From Curvularia sp. ZM96 (Eukaryota > Ascomycota > Dothideomycetes > Pleosporales > Pleosporaceae), in NCBI GenBank assembly GCA_022457065.1, contig JAJGBQ010000003.1:3410001-3474000 (forward strand): DNA of 64,000 nt. The letters are read 5' to 3'. Below, piece by piece: positions 46,035 to 57,859 of the stretch. The notes under the pieces are model-generated. The model was given only the letters and a program-made list of their open reading frames with translations. It searched no databases and was not told where the DNA came from. The translations under genes were made by a program, and so were the position numbers. Within the stretch, counting starts at the first letter, position 1, and each line of letters begins with the position of its first letter.

Positions 46035-49000
46035 ATGGCTGACGAGAAGAAACCCGCCACGCTAGCTCCTCCCGCCGTCACTGCTCTCAAGCAGGGCGCG
46101 GCGGGCTCACCTGGACACCGACAGAACATGGAGAGGACCGTTAGTCAGGACATGCGTAACGAACGTGCAGACCTCAAGGAAGCCGCCGAGCACAGTCTCA
46201 ACATCATCATGGACTTGGATCTCGAGGGCAAGATTCGTTATGTCAGTCCTTCGTGGACCGACGTCATTGGCACCCTACCAAATCAAGTCACGGGCAAACC
46301 CGTGCTCGACCTGATATGCAGCGGTGGGGATGGCTTTGCTGAGGCAATCGAGTCAGTCCGCAAGGATGACTCCAGGAGCCACATTGCCCGTTTTACCGTC
46401 CGGTTGGGCCCCCATTCGATCCTGCGCCAGCGACGGCCCAAACCAACCGTTGCCGAAGGCCAAGAATCCATACCACGCTCACCCACCAACGTGCCCGAAG
46501 ACGACGAAGAGGACCAGTTCCTCAATGTAGAAGCCCAAGGCATCATGGTCTACGACCGCGCAACCGGAGCCGAAAGCCACGTACGTATCGACACGCGACC
46601 ACATTCGCACCCGACTAACCATTGCAGACTATGTGGATGGTGCGACCCTCAGTCATTCGTGAAGTCACCATTGATCTTCCAGAGGTCCTCGTCGAGGCTC
46701 TCGGCGTGGGTGCAGAAGTCCTTGCCCACTATCTGACGGGCCTCGCCGAACAAAGTGCTACCGACCCTGGAAACTACGCACCGCCGCTTCCTGTGTTGTG
46801 TCGCATTTGTGAGCGGCAGATCACACCTTGGTGGTTCGAGAAGCACTCTGAATTATGTCTCCAGGAGCACCGCGCCGAGATGGATGTCCAAATGGCCCAA
46901 GAGACCCTTGCCGAACACCGCAATGCCATTGTCAAGGTCCTGGATACGCTCGAGTGTCATAGCCAGCGTTCAAGAGCGGCTTCAAAAGATTCCGTGCAAC
47001 CAATCCAGCCTGCAGAATACAAAGGTCTCATCATTCACTCAACATCTACGCCCTCTTCAGGTAGCCCCTCGAGTACTCCGTCTGGCCGTAACTCGCCGGC
47101 ATCCCCACCCTCGCGGTCTCGCGAACGTTCTGAGCGACCGTCAGGGTTTGGCCATCATCGCGCACGGTCATTTGCCGTCCGAAGACCTCTAGCGCGCATC
47201 GTGGAGCTAGTCCTAGACTTGTGTGATACTGCCCTTGAAATCAACACCCCAGCCGTCAAGGACAACGCCCGCGGTCAATCAGTCGCCGAGTTTCGCACGC
47301 AATCACCACAATCAGAGAACCGCATATCCCAAGTTCTCCAATGGCAATCGCCCACCACAGGTTCGGCTGACCACACAGAAGGCCTGAAGCTGCTGTGCGA
47401 AGACACAAACAGGCTCGCAAAGGCAAAGGTGGATGCAGTTACACGCCACAGGCGCGTTCTAGAGTACTCTGAACGTCTACGCATCGAGTTCGACATCTTG
47501 GTTCAGGAGTGTATCGAAGCCGCCATTGTGAAAGCTGCCCGCATCGCTGCAGGCGAAGACAGCTCGTCCGAGGATGAGCGACAAGAGGAATTACAGTCCG
47601 ATGCCAACGACACAGACACAGCTACCGACGTAGCTCCTGCCGAAGAGGGCATGTTCCCTTGCTCTTATGATGCTCCCTCTTCAATGGTGCATGCTCTTCG
47701 CAACACGTCAGATGCCTCATTACCAGCTCGTGTTGGACGACGTGAGTCTTCTGTGGCTGGCTCTAACCGATCCAGCAGCCCGAGAGGAGGATGCCAAACG
47801 CCTCGATCCCACGCTGGTGCCATTAGCATCGCCACCCACAACAAGCGCCAATCCATGCATTTTGAAAGCGACACTGGTGCTGAGAGTGACACGAGTATGC
47901 GTTCCTCGGTTCTATCGGGTCCTCGCCGGGCAGACTCACCTGCGACATCTGACGTTGGTTTGGGCAGGGTAGCGAGTTCACGAGAGCGAAAACGCAAGAG
48001 TTTGATCCTTCCCAGTGTCATGTCCAGCCGACAACAGTCGCCAGCTCGCTCCATGGTGCCACCGCCATCTTCGCCTCTTCGGACTACCAAGCCCCGCCTT
48101 CCCAGTGGTGTCGAAGGTATCCATTCGCCCATTACCTCACCTGTGCTGCAGACAACTGAGTTTTCGTCGCCGGCGATGATGCACGCAATAAACCATCATC
48201 GCAGACAGTCATCCACTGCTGGCTCCGACGGTCCGAGACCAATCTCCCCTCGTCTCATTGCCACCACCCAACCGCAACCACGGGCAGTTCCTCCATCCAT
48301 CAAAGATTTTGAAATCATCAAGCCCATCAGCAAGGGCGCTTTTGGTAGTGTTTACCTGGCCAAGAAAAAGTCTACGGGCGAGTACTATGCCATCAAAGTA
48401 TTGAAAAAAGCAGACATGGTTGCAAAGAACCAAGTCACCAATGTCAAAGCTGAGCGCGCCATTATGATGTGGCAAGGAGAGAGCGACTTTGTCGCCAAGT
48501 TGTACTGGACATTCTCGAGCAAAGACTATCTTTATCTGGTCATGGAGTATCTGAACGGTGGCGATTGTGCTTCGCTGATCAAGGTCCTTGGGGCTTTGCC
48601 TGAAGATTGGGCGAAGAAGTATCTTGCAGAGGTTGTTCTAGGAGTCGAGCATTTGCACAGCCGTGGCATCGTGCACCGCGACCTCAAACCCGATAATCTT
48701 CTCATTGACGGCAAAGGCCATCTGAAGCTGACTGACTTTGGTTTGTCGCGTATGGGTATGATTGGTCGTCAGAAGCGTGCTCTCAAATCAGCAGAACCTG
48801 CGCCCGACCTGCTAAAAACAGGTCCCTTCCATCGTGCAACCTCCGTGGGTTCTTCACGATCGGCTTCATTCGATCTGAATCACTCACCTTCGCAAACGCC
48901 GGCCATGACACCTGCCCTGACCGGTGATATCGGCCAGCCATCATACTTCAGCTTGAATCGAGAGACATCGCAACAAAACCGTGAACGCTCAAGGCGACCC

Positions 49001-51934
49001 TCAGGAACGCGGAGTGATAGCCAAGATAGCGACGCGCTGCAGGCCATGTTCCGTCGTTTCTCCATCGCTGATGACTCGTTTAATCAACCTCGTGGACGAT
49101 CGCCTATCGAAGAAGAGGCGCTTAGCGATGATGGTTCCCCAGATCCATACTCTGCACCCATTTCAATGAGCCAGTCTGCTGTGGCTCAGAACAGTGTGGT
49201 TCCTGTATCATCCAATATGCCACCTCCGCCCATGACCTTATTTGACCCCGAAGATAGCGACCGGCGGTTCGTTGGTACTCCTGACTATCTAGCCCCAGAG
49301 ACAATTGCGGGCAACGGTCAAGACGAAGTCAGCGATTGGTGGTCTCTAGGGTGCATTTTGTTCGAATCGCTCTATGGATATCCGCCCTTCCATGCCGATA
49401 CCCCAGACGAGGTTTTCCAAAACATTCTTGCGCGAAAAATCGACTGGCCAGAAGACGATGATGAGCTTTATGATATCTCAGATGAGGCAAAAGACCTCAT
49501 GAATCGTCTGTTGTGCTCGGATCCTGCGCAGCGATTGGGTGCAAACAAGGACGAAAAGTTTGCCAGCGGTGGTGAGGAGATTAGAAACCACTCGTGGTTT
49601 GCTGACATCAACTGGGATACTTTGCGAGACGATGAAGCTTCGTTCATTCCCGCCCCTGAAAACCCGGAAGACACAGAGTACTTTGACTCTAGAGGAGCTG
49701 CTATGGGCACCTTCAATCCCGAATTTGAAGATCAAGCGACTACACCAGCAGGCACGCCCAGCAATGATTACCTTGACCGACCCCACGACGCATTGTCCAG
49801 AGTGCGGTCGCAAGTGACGGTGTCGACTATGAAACGTGGACTAATCCCTCTGCATATCCCAGCGCATGTGCGTGAGGGTAGGTCGCGGCGGCTTAGTGAG
49901 CCCATGGCTGCGGATGACTTTGGTAACTTTAGTTACAAAAACTTACCGGTCCTAGAGAAGGCAAACAAGGATGTGATCCAAAAGCTGCGTGCAGAAGCCA
50001 TGCTTCCGCAGAACAAGTCATCGACTCCTCTCCAGTCGCCCAGCGTCACCTCGCCGTCGCCATCCCTAGAGAATAGCCCCATGCTGCCTGGGACTCTCAA
50101 GCGTACATTGTCCACTAACAGACCTACCGGACGACCATCATCTCCCTCCGTCAGCGGGCCGCACTCTTCTCCGAATCGTGGTTCCCAGCCCTCCTCTCCG
50201 TTGCTCGTTCAATTTAGTACCGGACAGCACCACGACCGACGAAAGACGTCTAGTAGTTCGTCTACGTTGTCACACTCAACCAGTAACCCTTCATCGCTGC
50301 AGCCAGGCAACTCTTTGGATACTTCGCGTATATCAGGTCTGCGACATTCTCCAGAAGGCGTCTCGCCTATCAAGCTTCCCAAGACACCAGTAGCAACGAC
50401 TGGAACATCCCAGGACAAAGCCGCAGCTGGACAGCGCCAGACCTCTGCAGGACCAACAGCTGCTGACTCACCCCGCGCCCGATCACAGACAATGGGGTCT
50501 CAAGAAGAGGATATTGTACGGGATCTGTTGCCAGGACACTACAAGCGACGAAGCCAGGTTCTTGATGTGTCACCATCTTCATCAGACACTGAGGATTCTC
50601 GTGCCAAGGCGCTTCTCCGTGTACAACGACGCAGGCAAAGCTCCCGGAGACTTTCTCAGGTCAGTTTCGGCGATGGTCCTTTCTTTAGGCCGCTAGATGT
50701 CTTGATCTGCGAGGACCATCCAGTGTCTAGATTGGTCATGGAAAAACTGTTGGAGAAGCTACGCTGTCGTACTTTGACCGTCACCAACGGGTCCGAGGCA
50801 ATTCGTTATGCCATGGGCGAGGTCAAGTTTGATGTCATCATGATGGAGTTTCGGCTGCCTCAGGTTAATGGTGCAGACGTAGCCCGCATGATTCGCGACA
50901 CCAAAAACGCAAATACCCACACGCCTATTGTCGCCGTCACCGGGTACCTCAAGGAGCTTCAAGCACCCCACTACTTCGACGCTCTCATCGAGAAGCCACC
51001 CACAGTCGCCAAGCTCACCGACACACTAAGTAGGCTGTGTCAATGGAAAGCTCCCCCGCCAGGATGGACCCCAAGCCAGTCTTACCCGTCAATCATGCCT
51101 TCTGGGCTTCGGCAAGAGTCTTCCCGCCAGGAAGACAGCCCCTCATCGCATTCGTCGGGCTTTCCCGCCGTGCCATCCGCCAGCTACCGAGGGTCTAGCC
51201 GCGAAGACTCTATCAGCTCTAGCTTCTTCGGAGACAATGACAGTCGTGCAGGTGAGGACATACCTGTCAGGATTCACAACGCAGACGATTGGCGGGAAAG
51301 AGACATGGCGCGAGCAATAGGTGGTCTAGCAATTGGGGACGATGCCGCTAATGCAGATCCCAAGATAGCTGCATCCAATCGTGTCGGCCCACCTGACTTA
51401 CCCCACGGGGGCTCCGCACAGGCTTCTCTCGAGGAGGCAACGATCCGCCGTCAGCGATCGACAGAACAAGTTGGTGCGAAACGCCGCATATTGGAGACGC
51501 GGAAGCATGAGTCGGCAGAGTCTGGTGATGATGAAGACGACGAATTGGGCCATGCTCCTATCCGCAGGAGCCCAAAGACACGACCAAAGTCAACTTCGAA
51601 GCTTGGAATTGAGATGATGCGTACCAACAGCAGAGGCAGCGTCATCTCTGTGGAAGATCCCAGTCAACCAGACTCAACGCTACCTTCATCCCCACCTCCC
51701 ATGATCACAGAGGATCGGGCAGCGGAAGAGTATGAAGGTAGTCTTCCCCCGCCAGGGATAGCACCTTCTTCACTCACACCGCCCGTGATTTTCCCTGAGC
51801 AACCTGGTGATGACGTCGAGGAGTTTGTCATGGAAACTCCAAAGGCGCAGAAGGAAGCAACTAGTCCAGATCCAGACCCGACCCCCAAAGCGAAGAATGC
51901 GACGCCCAAAACAAGCAGTGAGAGTGACGCATAG
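46035..51934 (+). CDS. RIM15: Rim15-type PAS-kinase-receiver protein
   Basis: Two exons, 46035-46580 and 46628-51934 (47-bp intron), encode 1950 aa. A PAS domain (about 50-180) is followed by a C2HC finger (Cys240, Cys243, His255, Cys259). The AGC-type kinase domain runs from about 745 to 1180, with Lys772, the HRD Asp867, DFG Asp885, and a 190-residue low-complexity insertion before APE (Glu1073). This split catalytic domain is the hallmark of Rim15/Greatwall kinases. An AGC-type tail and a Ser/Pro-rich linker lead to a receiver domain (1537-1660) with the acidic pair Glu1544-Asp1545, but Glu1589 at the phospho-acceptor position. In yeast Rim15 acts downstream of TOR and PKA, phosphorylates endosulfines and drives quiescence and stress resistance. 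Confidence 0.93.
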
Positions 51935-53451
51935 ACTGTCGCGTATCAGTCGTCTTGCACGGGACAATTGCTCATTTGAGTTTACAGCTTCAGTATATGT
52001 TTGGCAGCATGGTGTTGGTGGTGTTTCTAAATTGGTAGTGTACCGGGAAACAACCATTCTGCGAAGTCCTTCGCATGCCTTCTTATCTTTTGATCTTTTT
52101 TTTTTCTTACTCGCTGAACATCTCACGTCTTTTGGAGCAGTAATTCACTGCTGCTTTGCTTTTGTTGACGCGCGTTCGTAGCGGCCAAAAGCTCATGTTT
52201 TCTTGTTTCTTTCTTGGACCCAAGCAAATAAAACTCGCTATGTGTGTCTCTTGTCCATCTAATTCGATCCATTTTTCCATCATCATCGATAACATAACAT
52301 TTGGAGGGAGGAGGTACGACAATGTCTATTTTCGGAGGAGCCTGTAGGAATGGTGGGAAGGAAAGAAAAGAGAGGCATGGCTTAGGAAATGGAAAAGGAG
52401 GGAACGCAAATTTGGGCCCATCCATGCGCTCTTTTTTTATCTCGGGGGTTTTGGGGTTTCTTGGGGGCTTGCTTATTACATAACGCTTTCCTTTTTTTTG
52501 TATATACCCACGTTCCACAACGAAGTGCTCGTTGGGGGTATATACTCGAGGAGAAGAAATCCCGCCACTCGCTTTTATTGGTCTTGTTTTTTTTTTTTAC
52601 CTCGGTTTTTGGGGCTATGAACGGCTAGTCTGCCTGTCGTCGTCGCCGCCATCGCATCGTCGCCGCTGCTCGGCATGGGGTGTGTACGTGCGTGGTTTAT
52701 GTATCATTAGGTACCAGTAGTATTACAATATGAACACCTTTTCTGGTTTCCAAATGACGCTCCATACTGTGTGTATCGAAAGTTCAAGTATGAATATCTC
52801 AACATCCAATAAAGTGAAAGCAGGCGGTTTCTTTTTTCTCTTTCTTCACAGGACGCACGAGCAGGGACAGGCAAGTCCTAATTCTTCAGCATGCTCAAAA
52901 CTGCCATTATTGTTTGCTATTGTCCAATATTCCTAGCTAACTCGTGAATTATCACCTCCATAGTGTCAATCCATGTTTTTCCCATGATTCGATCTGGTTT
53001 CTTTTTGTTTTTCCCTTGACGATGCAAGAATTCCTCGGTGCATACACACACGCATAAAACGGACTAAAAAGAAAGCCATGCCCTTCCAACATAAACCTAG
53101 ACTAGTTTGTCTCTGTATGCTACGTAAGAAAATATTCAGTGATATATGTAGCCCTCCAACCGTGTAGTCTTTCTCCTTGCTGCGAAAAAGAAAAAGAAAA
53201 AGCCAATTTTATTTTCCACTCCGCTATAGTTTTGCCTCAATCTTGTGTTGGGGTCGCAGGGATGTCAGGTAACTGGAGTGGCAATCCTATTACAGAAAGA
53301 AATGAGGGGAAAAAATGGTAGTACAGAGATGTGTCAAACGCCCGCTAAGAAGAGGCAAAATTGTTAATGTGATAGAAACCGAAAGAAATGAACGGGTACC
53401 ATGATATCCCCGAAATAGATAGAAAGATACCGACCGACGCCAGGTGATCAC
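51935..53451. other. Convergent 3' region between two kinase genes
   Basis: About 1.5 kb between the stops of the RIM15-like (plus) and RAD53-like (minus) genes. It is T-rich with several poly-T runs (about 52095-52107, 52490-52499 and 52589-52600). Small frames on both strands carry no domain. Long 3' UTRs are the simplest explanation. Confidence 0.5.
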
Positions 53452-56400
53452 TCACTGTGAGAGTCTATTGCCAATGAGCGTGCTGAAACTCTCGCCTGCT
53501 GGTCGCGGGTCCTTGCCGGAACCCAGGTAGAATTCACAGCGGAACTTGAGGCACTCGGTGCCGCGTGAGTCGTGGTATACCTGCACGATGTCGCCAGTGT
53601 GCAAGTGACCAAATAGCGCACGGCCCTTTTCGTCCTTCTGTCGGAGGTGCTTGCCGTTAATGGAAATGCCATGAGTAGCACAAGTCCAGATGCCGACGTG
53701 CAGGTCTTGTAAGCTCGTCCAGTCTTTGCCCTGCTGAGATAGATTGTCAACAGTCTCCTGGGACTGGCCACCAGGCGAATAAAAGAAAATGATGAACGCT
53801 GTCTTCGGAATACGTGTGTCGCGGCTATGCTCGTACACAATGGTATTGTTTGCGAGGCGGCCCCACGAAGTTTTGCTCTGGGTGATATTGAGGGTCAGGT
53901 TGGGCGCAAACGAATCTGACGTCGCCACAAGCTTGCCTAAACGCCTTGGAGGTGGACGAAAGTTGAGCTCAGCAGGAACAGAAGGTATTTCAGCAGCGGG
54001 GGAAGGAGCCGCTGCGACACTCGATGCCCTTGATGTCCCGCTTGTCTGTGATACGGCTGCCGTATCTGGATACGCAGACGTCTCACTTGTAGCGTCCCGG
54101 TGCATAGACACAAAGTCACGTCCACTTATTCTCGATGCGTACTCCAGATTATGCGTATTAGGATCTCTTGGGTCGTAATAGTAGGATGCAGTGACCGGAA
54201 GCTCAATCAGCCGATTCATTCCTGATGGTCGTGCTTTCGGAGTCGGCTCGCTCACTTGGCTAAAGTTCTTGGATGACTGCTCCAAAGAGCTGTGCTGAAC
54301 AACTTCTGGTGTCTTGGGAGTTACTGGCATCACAGGACTTTGCGTTCGGGAAACTGGAGAATGCGGTGAGGTCATGTTGAGATCTCTCACGAGCGACTCG
54401 GTACCCAACAGACTAGGCGATGACAAATCCCGGTTCAGCCGTGCAGGCGCGGTGAAAGGCCCTCCGTGGTGCTGTGAACCAGCTCCAGCGTAACTTAATC
54501 CCTCAGCGTCATCCTCTTGAGCACCCTGAACAGATTCCTCGCGCGACAAAGCATCATTGGCGTGTGCACTCAGTACCCCTGAGCTTTCCAAAGCAGATTG
54601 TCCAATTTCGCCGAATAGACGAGGTTGCCTAGGCGTTGGCATGACTTGGAAGCTCTCACCTTCATTAACCAGATGGGAAGATGTGAAAGAGGGCTCCACA
54701 CTGGAATCATCACGGTCCCGGACATGATGCCGAGGATACAAGGGATCAGCGCGAACTCTTTTTGGCCGTCGCTCTGTGACAAAGCCCATGAGCTCTTCGT
54801 CGGAGAGAACGTCAACTTCATCCTCAGATTCTGGAATCTCTTCCTGAAGGCTAAGCTGTGACAACTGCTCCTCGGGTTCTTCCTCTTCCTCTTCGTCCTC
54901 TTCGACAATGGACTGCAAGACGGGGTCGGCGGGGATGGTTGCACCGTCCTTGAGCCATGGGTGGTTCAGACAGTCACGATCGGTGGGTCGTTCGGCAGGG
55001 TCAGTCCGCAGCATTCGCATCAAAAGGTCGATACACGCGGCTGAAACACCCGCCTTCCGGAGAGGAGTCGGGTCCAATGGAGTGGCCATAATGTTGTTGT
55101 ACATAGCCTCGCCCGTAGCGTCGGCAATGCCCCTAAACGGGGGCTCACCGCAGAGTGCATACCACAGGACACCTCCAAAGGACCATATGTCCACCGAGGA
55201 GCTATAGGAATGATACACCTTGGCTCCGCGTCGACGTTTGGTGCCCTTCGACTGCCCGTTGAAGTCGGGGAACACCTCGGGAGCGCAGTACAGCAATGTG
55301 CCGCAAAAGGTCTTGAGAAATGTTTCCTCGTGTTTGACAACTTTTGACAATCCAAAATCGGACAGCTTGACTGTAAAGGGATCAAAGTCGGCGATGAGAA
55401 TGTTGTCGGGCTTGATATCACGATGAGTGATCTTAGCTCGATGCAGATAATTAAGGGCGTTGAGAATCTGCTGAGCCATGCTCCTGGCGGTGTCTTCCTT
55501 CATCGTGCCGTACTGATTGAGGTAGCCTTGTAGATCGCCTTGCCTAACAAACTCCATGATGATGTACAAATAGTCGCCTTGGTCGTAGTATTCGACAAAC
55601 TCTACGATGTTGGGGTGTCGTAGGTCTTGCATGATCTTCATTTCGTTGTCGATCTTCTTGTCGAGCATACCATTCTTCATGAACCGCCGCTTCTCAAGTT
55701 CCTTTGCGGCTAGCAGCTTGCCAGTCATCTTGGTGGCGAGCTGGTAAACAGTAGCAAAAGCACCTTTACCAATTTGGCCTAGCAAGGGTTAGCATGTATT
55801 CGGCTTACGAAGATGGTAGCACACACCAATGATGTTGTAGTTTGCTCCACCGTCCCACTTCATAGAAGGTCCACCAAACTGTTTCGTCACTCGTTGCACT
55901 GCCTTTTTATGTTCCTCACCAGAATCGGGTGCACACTCTGTGATGAAGTTGCGGAGGTTTTCTCGGAAGCGCTCCATGTAGGATACTCTGGAAGGAATAC
56001 GGACGATAAATTTGATCATCTCTGCATCGTTGGAGTTTTGTATGCAAATGATAGAACCGGAGCTGAGCATTCGAATTTTGCTGAAGCGTGGGTCTTTGCA
56101 TTTCAGAAGTGAGTCGTCAACGATAGTGCCGTTGGTGGACATATCTTCGATCATGAGCAGACCATCCATGTTAAGATAGATTCGGAAATGCTGATTGCTG
56201 ATCCTCTTGCCAGAGTCCTGGCCAAAGATGATGTCAGAGCTTTGATGGTTGCGCCCGAATATGAAACCAAGCTTCTTGAATTTGAGCTTCTTTGCAGATG
56301 ACAGGCGAAGGGCTAGATCGGCCCCGACGCGGGAATCCTGTCCAGGATAGTCTTCCCGACCGTTGATAATGAAAGTCTCTTCCTCCTCGACATCGTCGAT

Positions 56401-56625
56401 CGCTCCACTCATTGAATCCAAAGAATTCCGGAACAGCACATGCTCAGGCCTGTGTTGTGCTGCATGCTCAACGATCTTGATCGCAGTCGGTGTAGCTGGA
56501 TGAAGGATAACGAGAACATCTGAGATGTCACAGTCGTTCAAGCCAGAGTTGTTTCTGCCTAAGCGTCGAGGATCCAACACTTGTTGTGTGGCAGGTTGGG
56601 TTTGCTGTGATGGCTCGTTCTCCAT
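53452..56625 (-). CDS. RAD53: Rad53-type checkpoint kinase (FHA-kinase-FHA)
   Basis: Two exons on the minus strand, 56625-55827 and 55778-53452 (48-bp intron), encode 1041 aa. The ATG at 56625 is used; the frame extends 126 bases further but only to a GTG. FHA1 (about 115-235) shows FGRN at 123-126, the SNQHF loop and STNGT. The kinase domain begins right at the intron with GQIGKGAFATVY (267 onward) and contains HRDIKPDN, DFGLS, a CGT...APE activation segment and VDIWSFG. A long acidic, Ser/Pro-rich linker with SQ/TQ sites leads to a second FHA-like domain (about 890-1010, with HGISINGKHL). Two FHA domains around the kinase match Rad53 (Neurospora MUS-59) rather than Chk2-like PRD-4. The protein should act in the nucleus in the DNA damage and replication checkpoint. 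Confidence 0.9.
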
Positions 56626-57859
56626 GACTACTAGAGAGCGGTGTCGGTTTACTCTGAGTGTGAAACAGGGCCTGTGCTGGCTGCGTTCGAAACGTAGGGG
56701 AAGGTGTACCCGGCGAGGTTCAGGAAGGAGTGTGTGGCTTTGAGCGCACACAGCTGAACGGAGGGGATGAGGTGCGACTTTAGGTATTTATAGAGGGTGG
56801 GTAGCGCGTTGCGGGGTATCGCGGTATCTGTACGATGGGGGTCTAGCGCAGACTGGGTTATTTGCGCTGATAGCAGAGCAGGCGATCACTTGGGTGTAGG
56901 CACGCAATGGGGCCGTGCGCGCGATGGGTGAATGAACCAGGCTGAAGGGTCTCTTCGGCAACGACACAGAATGGTCTGAGCGAGACTGTGAAGAGAGCGC
57001 AGTATTCTTTTTACGTTTTCCAATTCAATGGGACGTAGCAGTGACTCATCAGAGTCTAACAGCAGCAACTCTACCCAACGTTTCTTTTGTGACACGCTTT
57101 TCCACCACCAGTCGTCCTATAGACCGCCAGGAGGAAACCGCGCTCAGCCCAGCTTGTTGTCAAAACAAGCTTGGTTGTATGATAGCCTGCGTTTTGGCCT
57201 TAGATGTATTAATCGCGGTCTACACTTGGGGCGATGCGGAGAATCGAAGTAGAGTAGGTCTTGATGGATTGGTTCTGAATGTGCAGTAAACAGCAAAGGC
57301 GGGAAAAACACAGCGTATATGGTACAGCGATGCGACAGCAGCGGCTAGGGTGCGTGTTGCATACGTAAAAACAGCGAGGGCGGATGTTTGCCTTTGCAGA
57401 CAAGGCAAGGAGCGAAGAGGTGGGATGTGACGATGCGGAGGGTTGCCCTGGGGACAGGCTCTGTGGCAGAGGGTCAGCGTGAAGGCTCTTCCACTCTCAT
57501 CTGTTTGCGCGATTGCAATTGAAGCAGTGACACACCTTATGAGCAGAACCAAAGCGAACACCTGACACGTCGAAGGTGAGTGAAAGCAGCTTTCGTCTCG
57601 TCGCGCGGGTTGCGAGGCTTTGGAAGCGGTTCGCGCGTGTGTTCTGATTGGGTGAGATCCCTCTAAAGTGGGTCTTTCCCCTGCGCAAGGCAGCAATCGG
57701 CAGTGCTGTTTTGCCCCGTAAATGACAGTCACGTGCTTTCGCGTTACCGTGCAACCACAGCATCGCGCACTCATCAGCCCGGTCGAACGTCAACGATGTC
57801 ACCTTGTTCACAAGACGTCTCTCGCACATGTCTGCAGCCGACACTTAAACCCTTCCGAC
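56626..57859. other. Intergenic upstream of RAD53-like gene
   Basis: About 1.2 kb. The left end is the RAD53-like promoter. A 184-codon minus frame (57220-57774) is Cys/Arg/Ser-rich without a domain and is not called. The right end would have been the promoter of the NLR gene that is now a pseudogene. Confidence 0.5.

Noticed and set aside
57220..57774. 184-codon minus-strand ORF
   Set aside because: Cys/Arg/Ser-rich without a domain; overlaps other random frames upstream of the NLR relic.
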